A DNA stretch of 64,000 nt, taken from the NCBI GenBank assembly GCA_029582165.1, contig CM055882.1, forward strand, positions 15,447,001 through 15,511,000, written 5' to 3'. The notes under the pieces are model-generated. The model was not told the DNA's origin, did no database searches, and saw only the letters and a program-made list of their open reading frames with translations. The position numbers were made by a program, and so were the translations under genes. Position 1 is the first letter of the stretch. Every line of letters starts with the position of its first letter. The stretch comes from Portulaca oleracea. Its lineage: Eukaryota > Streptophyta > Magnoliopsida > Caryophyllales > Portulacaceae. Below, piece by piece: positions 9,424-17,906 of this stretch.

Positions 9424-11055
9424 GAGTCCCCTTGTTGGAGAAGAGTTGCCCTCAACTCTTGGGAGTTCAAATCCAACCGACCGCTCACGTAAAATCAACT
9501 CAATAAAACCCATTGGGCGAATCAAAGTGACACTCATCAACCCCTTCTTCGTAAAAGTGTAGCAATTCCGGTAGGAAAAAGGGATCAATTCACCATCAAG
9601 AGGGACCTTCACATACTTAGCGGTCATCATTTTGTTGAAGGCCATAAGGTAGTCGTCACAAGAGATGTCAAGGTCAAGGCCGGTAGAAGATGCCTCTTCC
9701 TTGGTCGATCTCAATGCGGGAGGAAGCAATCTATGGTGTTGAGTTATAGACTTGTCGGCATGCATTTCCTCTCCAAGTTGTGGTTCGGGCATGGGCGGAC
9801 ATGGCTCAACGCTTGCAATCATGGTGTGGAGCTTGGTCGGAGGTTTTTTGGGTGAAGGTGGGGGACAAGGGACAGAGATAGGAAAATTTTGTGGAGCTAT
9901 GGATCTCTCAACCTCACTAGGATTGCCTTTTCGCAAAAGTAAAATCAAATGTGGCTTCGTTTCACTCAAAACACTTACATCCCGTGTTTCGCTCATGTGT
10001 AGAAGGCCTCTATTCTCACTTCCCATTCTGGTTTGATTTTCATAGAGTTGGGTAGGTGAGAGGGGTCTGAGCACAATCCATCGTTTCCCCATCAAGAAGG
10101 AGTAAGTGTTCTCATGACCATCATGGATAGCATGCCTATCATATTGCCAAGGTCTTCCAAGGAGCAAATGACAAGCATCCATGGGAACGATATCACAAAG
10201 AACACTATCTATGTAAGAATCAATGGAAATAGATATCAAGGCTTGTTGAGATACCTGAAGATGACAACTATCTTTAAGCCCTTGCAAGCTATAAGGTTGG
10301 GGATGAGCTAGAACGGGCAATTGAAGCTTATCCACAAAAGTAGTAGATGCTACATTCGTATAGTTCCCACTATCGATGATCATCTTGCACACTCTATCGT
10401 TGATGGTGCATCGAGTATGGAAGAGTATTTCCCATTGAGAATCATCTAGGGGATCCTTGGTCATGACTAGGGATCGCCGAGGAGCCAAGACCTCTTCCTT
10501 TTGAACTTGAGTCTTAATAATAGTCGTAGAGGATTCCGAACCATCCATCACACTTGCTTGGGGCGACTCAACCATCTTGGTAGGGCATAGCAATTGGTAG
10601 TGGCCATACTCCCTACACTTGAAACATTTTCTACCCTTGAGCATTCTAAGGTATTCCTTCTCATCCTCGCGAGCTTCAATAGATGGTTTAGATGACTTCA
10701 AATATCGACTTCCTTTGGACGGAACCTCATACCGAGAGTGAGCACCACCCTTGCTAGAAGACCATGACTGAGCCTTCTTCTCCTTTCTCCAATCATGTAG
10801 ATCATCAACTCTAGGCTCATGAGTAGAGGTACTAGGTCGACGTCCAACATAAGACCTCCAATAATCACCATGAACCTTTCTCGAGAAACCGGGTCGCAAT
10901 CGGGCAATGGCATAGCTCAAATCATTCATTTGGCGTCGCATCACTTCTTGGCTATCTATCATGTGTTGAAGAGCCATTGAGAGGTTGGTTTTGGAATGGG
11001 AATCGGGTCGAGGAGGAAAATCATGTTTGTCTTGGAGATGTCGTGAAAAGGCCAT
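9421..11055 (-). CDS. truncated Gag with zinc knuckle plus retropepsin-like protease
   Basis: A 544-residue ORF. Residues 144-157 form a CCHC zinc knuckle, C144-x2-C147-x4-H152-x4-C157, for nucleic-acid binding. The segment around D228-S-G230, followed by a later LLLGRPWQYD motif, matches the aspartic protease fold of Ty3/gypsy retrotransposons. The first 140 residues are basic and Ser-rich and show no recognisable gag capsid core, so the protein looks N-terminally shortened. The stop codon TGA is formed by the first three bases of the 3' LTR (9421-9423), and the polypurine tract lies within the coding sequence. No polymerase domains follow. The reading frame is open throughout, which suggests recent origin or selection in trans. 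Confidence 0.85.
   Translation of the reverse strand: MAFSRHLQDKHDFPPRPDSHSKTNLSMALQHMIDSQEVMRRQMNDLSYAIARLRPGFSRKVHGDYWRSYVGRRPSTSTHEPRVDDLHDWRKEKKAQSWSSSKGGAHSRYEVPSKGSRYLKSSKPSIEAREDEKEYLRMLKGRKCFKCREYGHYQLLCPTKMVESPQASVMDGSESSTTIIKTQVQKEEVLAPRRSLVMTKDPLDDSQWEILFHTRCTINDRVCKMIIDSGNYTNVASTTFVDKLQLPVLAHPQPYSLQGLKDSCHLQVSQQALISISIDSYIDSVLCDIVPMDACHLLLGRPWQYDRHAIHDGHENTYSFLMGKRWIVLRPLSPTQLYENQTRMGSENRGLLHMSETRDVSVLSETKPHLILLLRKGNPSEVERSIAPQNFPISVPCPPPSPKKPPTKLHTMIASVEPCPPMPEPQLGEEMHADKSITQHHRLLPPALRSTKEEASSTGLDLDISCDDYLMAFNKMMTAKYVKVPLDGELIPFSYRNCYTFTKKGLMSVTLIRPMGFIELILRERSVGFELPRVEGNSSPTRGL
9424..9438 (-). other. polypurine tract
   Basis: The minus strand reads CCAACAAGGGGACTC directly before the 3' LTR. 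The tract lies inside the last codons of the gag/protease ORF. Confidence 0.75.
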
Positions 11056-11771
11056 TTGGGGAGTTTAAGGGTTTATCGGGGTAGGTAAAGATGATCGGAT
11101 GAGGCCTTGTGGTTCTTTTGTGGAGCTTTTGCGAGGCCAACTTTGTGGAGGAAGATGGGGTGAAACTGGCAAAGGGAATGCACCACACTCGACCAAACCA
11201 ATGATAATCACCAATGCAAATAGCAAGCACTAAGTGACTACCTCATACACAAATAGCCAACAACAAATTATCCAACAAAACACCCAAATCAACCATTTTC
11301 ATCCATGGAAGAAGTATGAACAAACACCAAACCCCAAAATATTCAATCTACAACTCACTCCAAGAACTTTTCCCAAATGCAACCCAAATCGATCTCTAAT
11401 CAACAAGACTTCACAATAAAGTACTTCCGACAATGTTGTGGCATGTATAACAATCACTTAGACACCAAAAATCATAAAGAAACTCAACCAAACATGCCAA
11501 AATCAAGAAGAATCCCAAAACAGAGAAAAATATTCTAGGCATGAACAACCTCACAAATCAACCCAATAATCAATAAATACTTGGACCCACATGATAAAAA
11601 TCACATCCCAACACTCCTACACATCAAGGGACCAACAACATTCATCAAGCATCAATTTTGCATCCAAAATCAACAAGAACAAACCCAAAACTTCAAGAAC
11701 TTAAACCCAAAAAAATATGGATTTTTTTTTAAAACCCAAATATGAGTTCTAATCCTTGCTCTAATACCAAA
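11056..11771 (-). other. untranslated leader of the LTR retrotransposon
   Basis: On the minus strand this is the region between the PBS and the gag-like ORF. It is AT- and CAA-rich with no supported ORF, and would include the packaging signal by analogy with other retrotransposons. Confidence 0.5.
11753..11769 (-). other. primer-binding site (initiator tRNA-Met type)
   Basis: On the minus strand the sequence directly after the 5' LTR is TTTGGTATTAGAGCAAGG. TGGTATYAGAGC is the usual PBS complementary to the 3' end of plant initiator tRNA-Met. One position is T instead of C. Confidence 0.85.
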
Positions 11772-12872
11772 TGACCCGGGAACCCGATGGTCCTTCGAAT
11801 GTATAAATATGGGAGGCCAAGGATCCACTAACTACTTAGGGTTTGAGAAAACCCCAATTTAGAACTCATAAAACTACCACAAATTTTTAGGGTTTTAGGG
11901 TTTTGGAGATGAACAACAAACACAACAAGAATTAAAAGGGATATGGACAATTGTAAAGAGTAATCACTCACCCAATTGAATTAAGATGTTCAATCACTTG
12001 TACAAGGACCTTCCATAAGCAAAGAGTCTTGAAACACCCAAGAAATCTCACAAAGAGTGGAGGAAGAACACTCACTCACCAAGAAGAGAAATCACCAAGC
12101 AATTTCCACCCAAAGGATTAGCTTTCATTGATTAGGGTTTGAAAACCCACAACTACAAACTCTCCAAGTGAGACGAATTTTGAGTCTAAATGTAAAAGCT
12201 TCATCAAAAGTCCCTACAAAAATATAACATTGGGGTATATATAGGAAGGGGGAAAAACAACAAAAAAGGGCGGAAGAAAAACACGGGCTGTGCAGAACGG
12301 TCACGGGCGTGACCCTCTTGGTCACAGGCGTGACCTGACTTTTGGAGCCAAAACAAACTTGCCGTGAGAGGTCACGGGCGTTACAGCAGGGGGTAGCCGG
12401 CGTGACGATCTGGGCAGTTTTTCTGCCGACTTCAAACTAGCATCACTGTTTCATCCGAACTCCATTTTGAGCCCATAAGGTATCGAGGGAAAGCTCTTGG
12501 TGTGTACCATAAGCTCATCAAATTTGGTGGTCATCGGAATTGTATTGAAGGAGTTATGATCAAAAGAGTGAAGATTGTCTTTTCTCGTTACCAAATTTTG
12601 CCCAAAATATGATATTCTTCAACTTGATTCTCTTGGCTTGGCCTTGTTTCCTCATGACATCTTCCTAGCCTCCTCGGGGTTGGTTTTCGGGGCTTGACTT
12701 GACCCTCCATGGTTCCATCCCCATCCTTATGTAATGATCAAAACACCCCTACACTTCCTCGACGGTCAATTTGGTGCTTCAAAAGCGACCCAAGCTTGAC
12801 CTGAAGGAAAATAGCTTGGACTCACTTTCGTTATTCTTTTTCGATGTAAAGGACCCTCGGAAATATGGATCA
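11772..12872 (-). repeat. 5' LTR
   Basis: This is the upstream LTR of the minus-strand element, ending next to the primer-binding site. Its TATA region reads TATATATA near 12235-12243. It carries the same GTCACGGGCGTGAC motif cluster at about 12299-12405. Its length equals that of the 3' LTR. Confidence 0.92.
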
Positions 12873-12877
12873 ATTTC

Positions 12878-13988
12878 CACATTAAGTTTTGATTTCTCTT
12901 CTGTCTAGCTCTAATGAAGGCTTTTGGTCCCCCCGCTTGTTTCAGTTGAGTTGTAGTTGCTATCCTTGTATCCATCTTCGAGGCTGTCTACTTTGTCGTG
13001 TATGTCGTGTATGGTAAGTTAAGTGAAAAAGTTAAATTTTGGGTCATTTTGGTATCTTATGATAAGTTTGGGTGATGGTAAATCTTAATAAAACTAGATA
13101 CAGGTAAATTTAGGTGAGTGGGATAATTTTAAGTTTGTCTGTGTCAGTGTGTGTTCATAAGCCTTTTGAAAATTGTAGCTTTCTCTAAGCCTTCAGGATG
13201 AAAAGTTAGAAATTATTTCAAGCTCAAGGAACTGAGAAATTTCTGTTTGACAGAATGAGACTCCATCCTTTTTTTTTCCTGACATAAATTTACAATCTTG
13301 ATGCAAATATCAAATGGATAGATGGAGCTTACATGACAATGACAAGATTGGATTTCAGTAAGAAAATATGCAATCAAGATGGAGGTTCATCGTTCATGTA
13401 AACAGTCATAAAGTTAGCATAATCATGTCAGTAACCACTCATCACACAAAAGATAAATTGGCCTCATTGGGAGTGTCACACTGTAACTTTCAAAATGAAA
13501 CCAGCAGCATAGCCAGACAATCAATAGAATGATAGAAAGAGCAATTGTTATATAGTAGATATTGGAAAATCTACCCAAGTCTACCACCACTGAGGTGATA
13601 AATCTTTAAAAAAAAATTCATCAATATTTACTATAAAATTCATCGTAAAGTTTATCAAATATTATTGCCAAATTCATTGATATTTTTGAACATTTTCAAT
13701 CTTTTACAAAATTTTATCACATAGGAAGTCGACCCATTTTAATTTGCATAGAAAGAGGGGAGCAAAGACAGACTTTTGGGAGACAAAAGACAATTCAAGC
13801 ATGATACAATAAATGAAGGGCTCCAACGAAAGCACTCAGTACTTTATTTCGTCAGAGACTGGAACAAATGTGTATTATATACATGTATCATGTATGTAAT
13901 GTATGGCCATGAAGGGTAACTGTAACGTCACTTAACTATGAATTACAATACAGAAACAAGTGTGGGCATTTGTATTAGTATTTTTATT
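12878..13988. other. intergenic; 3' region of the At4g08330-like gene
   Basis: No gene is seen. The nearest 150-200 bp to 13988 should be the 3' untranslated region of the minus-strand gene. A short AT-rich stretch at 13600-13720 repeats AAATTCAT-type words and may be MITE debris. Confidence 0.4.
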
Positions 13989-14378
13989 CTATGGAGGAGA
14001 TGAGGAAGGAAGGAGAGCCTTGGTGAAGAAGCGAAACCTAGGATTCCGGGGGATGACCTGGCTAGGCCCAAAAGGGAAGCGTCCATCAGTAACAGGAGGG
14101 CCATCATCGTAGATATGACCAAGAAGGCAGCTGCAATTCTTGCATGAAATCTTGGTGCGATTGCGATGAAAGCCCCAGTAATCAAGGGTCTCGAAGAAAG
14201 GGCGGATCTTATCCTCCTTGTCCAACTTGAATCTGTCGCTGTCGATCCAGAAGAAGGAGAGGGTCTTCTTGTTGCCAGCCTCAAAGTAGGTGCCCGGTGG
14301 GTACATACACTCGCTGCTCAGATTGAGGTCTGACCGGCACTCCTTGCAGCAGTAGGTTATCACATTATTCGTTGCCAT
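13989..14378 (-). CDS. At4g08330-like zinc-ribbon protein
   Basis: A 129-residue protein, ATG at 14378 and TAG at 13989-13991. It resembles the plant family represented by the uncharacterised Arabidopsis protein At4g08330 (annotated chloroplastic). Two CxxC pairs, C11/C14 and C79/C82, would bind one zinc ion. Between them are the family-like segments FFWIDSDRF and ETLDYWGFHRNRTKISC, followed by GHIYDD. The start is placed at the first Met after a good splice acceptor: the minus strand reads TTATTCTCATACAG just upstream (acceptor AG at 14396-14397), so an upstream non-coding exon is likely. The coding region is uninterrupted. Its biochemical role is unknown. Confidence 0.8.
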   Translation of the reverse strand: MATNNVITYCCKECRSDLNLSSECMYPPGTYFEAGNKKTLSFFWIDSDRFKLDKEDKIRPFFETLDYWGFHRNRTKISCKNCSCLLGHIYDDGPPVTDGRFPFGPSQVIPRNPRFRFFTKALLPSSSPP

Positions 14379-14781
14379 TGCAGGAGCCTTGGATTCTGTA
14401 TGAGAATAAGATGTGAAATTGCTAAGAGCACCCCAATGGCAAGTCAAACATTATGGTAGACATGTAATGAAAACAGAAGTTCAGTGCAATAATCCCTAAA
14501 TGAAAAATCAATTGCTAGCTAAACAGAGTTCACCCAACATATTACTATTGTTCGCTACAATCTAATGTGAAACACCATCAGTCCAGAAAGTCCACAATTT
14601 ACCAGGTACTTGAACAAGAAAGATCTTGCATCTACAACTTTAATTTATGTGTGGCAGACATTAAACAGTTTCTGAACTCAGGCTCACAAAAGAGAATAAT
14701 CTACGCAAAAAATGCTAGTTTCCTATTTATATCACTTTTCAACATTCTATATTAGTAGACTCTGACATATATAAACTTCAT

Positions 14782-14950
14782 CAGTTTGAGTTTTCCATTT
14801 CAATATATCCAAATTGGGTTCTAAGGCCATAGGAGGCATGGACAAGTTTACCCTTCCCTTACGCCTAGCCATTCATGCAAATACTTTACTGGGTACTTAG
14901 CCTCCCGGCCCTCTCCTACCTAGCAAACCACCTCTGATAATGAGAGCCAG
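14782..14950 (+). repeat. dispersed direct repeat, copy A
   Basis: It shares blocks such as GGAGGCATGGACAAGTTT and TACTTTACTGGGTACTTAGC with 16980-17150, in the same order and orientation. The two copies are about 2.2 kb apart and have diverged by substitutions and small indels. Confidence 0.8.
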
Positions 14951-15673
14951 TGAACGACAATTATCACTCCAATCTATCTCAGAATTTCCCTCAATGTGCA
15001 ATTTCTTTACCTGCAATGCGTTAAAGAGTGAACTTTTAGCTAAATACCCACTTGACCCACCAAATTGAGCCATGAGATGCCAGTTAGTATGTCTGCTTAA
15101 CCAATGAACCTGCCTGTCTCCTTGGAGTGATTCAACAAAAAACCTGAGGGACTTGACCAATCCCTAAGCCTATTTAAAAGTAGCTTCAAAAGGGAACCAA
15201 ATAAAATGACTAGCTTAGTTCTTACCCAACTGACCAGATTGATTTCTTTCAGGCCCAGTTATACTCGACCCATCCCAACTAAGACAGCATTTGATCTTAG
15301 CTCAATAAGTTGGTCAAGCCTAGTTAACCTTGATTGGATGAAGACCAACCCAACAACAACTTCCAGTGTGACTCCTGCTTATATGTAATCTGGAGAAGTA
15401 GGCAACCTTACTGGATTGAGTTTCCTCTGCACGCATTAGTGTATGCTGAGAGATTGGTTCCAAAAGATTGGATGAAGATCAACCAACTCACATATATTAA
15501 CACTCAGCAATCAGCAGCCTAATGTAAATGGATCATGTCAGCTAAAAGCAAACAAAAGGGGCAGAGTCAATACCCAGTCAAGCACAACACCGTTTTGGTG
15601 ATAAGCTCAAGGAGCAATGTGTCCTACTGTGCCACCAACTGCAGTAGTGGCATGGGAATCGCAGTGATCACAA

Positions 15674-15859
15674 GCCATGTTACTCTGACTCTTCATTTTC
15701 CTTACCGTACCCGTGTCGGACCCTCCACATCTGGACAAGGGTACGACACTTAGACACCTCAAATTACAATGAAAATATGCAAATTTTCCTCAAATTAGCC
15801 AAGTCCGACACCCGTATCCGTGTCTATATCAGACACCCATCCTGAATCCAAGTAACATA
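15674..15859. mobile_element. 186-bp TIR element inserted in the kinase pseudogene
   Basis: Ends carry ATGTTACT at the left and AGTAACAT at the right. Flanks GATCACAA (15666-15673) and GATCCCAA (15860-15867) match at 7 of 8 positions, consistent with an old 8-bp TSD. The interior has the same GTGTCGGA-type words as its larger neighbour, so the two may be related. Confidence 0.65.
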
Positions 15860-15959
15860 GATCCCAAGAGCTTTGCTAGCCCAAAATCACCAACAACAGT
15901 CTCAAAGTCCTCATCCAGCAAAATGTTTGCTCCCTTGACATCTCAGTGTATAATTTCAG

Positions 15960-16543
15960 CTATGAAGCACTGACACTTCTATTAGCCTCACGTATCCGTG
16001 TCGGATACGTATCCGACACCGACACTCTCAAATACTCCTCGGATACGTGTCGGAGACGCGAAAAAACGTGTCCTCTAAATAATTACCAAAATAAACATCC
16101 GACACTTGGAGGACTCATGGCGGACACGCGTATCCCAACCTCAGGACACTTCCGAATCATTGTTGCACATCACATTTTCCACTAGCCACATCCATAGACA
16201 TCCTCAACTATGATCTCCTTTTTTTCAATACATCATTATTTTTTCCAATTGCTTTACCATCTTACACGTACATTTGTCCCTCTTTCACATAACTTTGTCC
16301 GTTTTCCATTATTTTATAAGATTTTATGTTTTATATACATAGTTTTACGATTCATAAACTATTAAAGAAAATATATTCATTAACAAACATTTTTAAAATA
16401 TATTTTGATATTTTTTGAAGTACTATATAAAATTAGGGTACGTGTCGGACAGCGTGTTGTGTCCTTAATTTTTCAAAAATTGCGTGTCCCCGTGTCCGTG
16501 TCGTGTCGTATCCATGTCCCGTGTCCAAGTCCGTGCTTCTTAG
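15960..16543. mobile_element. 584-bp hAT-like MITE inserted in the kinase pseudogene
   Basis: Terminal inverted repeats are CTATGAAGCACTGAC at the left and the inverse of CTAAGAAGCACGGAC at the right. A perfect 8-bp TSD, AATTTCAG, lies at 15952-15959 and 16544-16551. Subterminal regions are packed with CGTGTCGGA/TCCGACACG words in both orientations. It has no coding capacity. The 8-bp duplication points to the hAT superfamily. Confidence 0.85.
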
Positions 16544-16603
16544 AATTTCAGGGTCACATTGTCCTCACAAGTACGGCAGCCCCCTTGTTGCTCCTAATGC
16601 AAT

Positions 16604-16619
16604 CCCCCCCCCCCCCCCC
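16604..16619 (+). repeat. poly-C tract
   Basis: Sixteen consecutive C residues mark the upstream edge of the kinase pseudogene piece A. Confidence 0.9.
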
Positions 16620-16979
16620 ACGCCCCCACTCCCAATTTATCTTCAAGTTTCCATAGTTCATTTCTGCAAATGGCTCAAAACTCACAAACATTCAGTACCC
16701 TGGCCTATGCTGGGATAAAATCTCGATTCCCAAGCTGTAAGCAGTCTATACTTCAGCAATATACTGTTACTGGCAACTGACTATTCGAAAATTGTCATCA
16801 TAACCCCCTTGAATGCAATAAGCCACGAAATTTCAAACTCAATCACATGCAAATACAATACACATACTACAAGCCTTTGAATGAACCAGACGACAAATTT
16901 ACTGAAAACTTAAACTGATTCACTGGCAAGCAAAGCAATATAAGAAGACTCATATTCCAAAGTAAATAACAAAATCTTC

Positions 16980-17150
16980 AATCAGTTTGTGTTTTACATT
17001 TCAATTATAATCACAATTAGGTTCTAAGACCACAGGAGGCATGGACAAGTTTCCCGTTCCCTTACATCTAGCCATCCAAGCCAATACTTTACTGGGTACT
17101 TAGCCTCCCCAACTGAGCAAACTACCCTCTGAGTAATGAGTACCAGAAAA
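16980..17150 (+). repeat. dispersed direct repeat, copy B
   Basis: Partner of 14782-14950. Both start with ATCAGTTTG or a close variant and end near a CTCTGA/TAATGAG sequence. The two copies bracket the kinase pseudogene. Confidence 0.8.
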
Positions 17151-17317
17151 TCACATTTTTCAACCCCACCCTACCCTCAATCTATAATAGTAATAGATAA
17201 AATTCCTACAGGTAAGGTATAGGCGATGTCTGTATCTGGAAGTCAATATAAGACGAATCATGCTCCAAAGACAAGATTGATAGAGAGAATTCGGAATAAT
17301 AGTAGATAGATTCTTAC

Positions 17318-17520
17318 AGATGCAGAGATCGCCGGAGCTTGAGTTGGGGGGTCGTCAACGATTGCTTCCTCAGGAGGATCGGCGATAGTTTCAGGCTGAA
17401 GAACAACAAAGGTTTTGAATATTTTGATTTTGAATATTTGTCATTTTGAAGCCGGCAACATTGAAGGACTTTGACCGGGCAACACTTGCCGCGGCGTAGA
17501 GGCATTGCAAACTTAGAGTG
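17318..17520 (-). other. possible first (non-coding) exon upstream of the At4g08330-like gene
   Basis: On the minus strand this GC-richer stretch ends at a consensus donor GTAAGA (17317-17312). One frame is open and reads like PETIADPPEEAIVDDPP, but it joins out of frame to the 14378 start, so it would be a leader. It could instead be the first exon of another gene. Confidence 0.3.
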
Positions 17521-17906
17521 GGCCAAATTCAACAAGTAAAAGTTAAATTTTGATTTTTTTTTGGGTGATTTTTTACCATTTTTGGTAAACTTTGGCAAAT
17601 TTATACTAATATATCAAAATTAATTTTTTTCATTTTTTAACTTTGGTAATTTTTGGTAAACGATAAATTTAAGCAAAAACTGGTAAATTTTGGTAAATTA
17701 AAGTTACCAATGAATTTGACAGGTCCGTAATTGTTTGAATTAACGATTTGATTTACGGAGTGTTTGGTTCCCTGACTTTTTCATTAGCTTTTGGAGGGAA
17801 AATGAATTTTTCGGTGATATTGGGTGTTGACTAGCTAAAAAAAGTAGGTTAAGGTGTTTGATAGGTTTTTGAAAATCTTTTGTAGATTCACAGGAATTAG
17901 TTTCAC
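17521..17906. other. intergenic AT-rich
   Basis: Contains repeated TTGGTAAA/TTTACCA words at 17560-17700. No gene is seen. It ends with the left TSD of the next element. Confidence 0.4.

Larger units (their letters stand above)
8323..12872 (-). mobile_element. non-autonomous LTR retrotransposon (gag/protease only)
   Basis: Two 1101-bp direct repeats (8323-9423 and 11772-12872) bound a 2348-bp internal region. Read on the minus strand, each LTR starts TGATCC and ends in CA or its mutated form. A perfect 5-bp TSD, ATTTC, lies at 8318-8322 and 12873-12877. A primer-binding site complementary to initiator tRNA-Met lies next to the 5' LTR, and a purine-rich tract next to the 3' LTR. The only ORF is gag/protease-like (9421-11055). 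Reverse transcriptase, RNase H and integrase are absent, so mobilisation would need an autonomous relative. The LTRs are very similar, so the insertion is relatively young. Confidence 0.93.
15560..16603 (-). pseudogene. LRR receptor-kinase (subfamily II, NIK/SERK-like) kinase-domain fragment
   Basis: Three collinear pieces on the minus strand. Piece A, 16603-16544, encodes a segment like RIALGATRGLPYL then QCDPEI. Piece B, 15959-15860, encodes [19 protein letters not shown], then [11 protein letters not shown], covering the catalytic loop and DFG motif. Piece C, about 15675-15560, encodes CDSHATTAV then GTVGHIAP, the activation segment, followed by an internal deletion and QNGVVLDWV. Arg of the HRD motif is replaced by TGA and Glu of APE by TGA. 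Wording such as DSHxTTAV and GTVGHIAP points to NIK-type LRR kinases. Two TIR elements split the pieces. It is non-functional, and no leucine-rich repeats are seen. Confidence 0.82.
14399..17317 (-). other. probable 5'-UTR intron of the At4g08330-like gene, filled with repeats
   Basis: This is inferred from the acceptor at 14396-14397 and a good donor (GTAAGA, minus strand) at 17317 next to a GC-richer, exon-like stretch. It contains a direct repeat, a kinase pseudogene and two TIR elements, listed separately. The link between donor and acceptor is not proven. Confidence 0.35.

Noticed and set aside
17314..17598. 94-codon minus-strand ORF as a protein-coding gene
   Set aside because: The frame runs through a clear splice donor at 17317; the exon-like open frame is a different one and does not join in frame to a known downstream exon.
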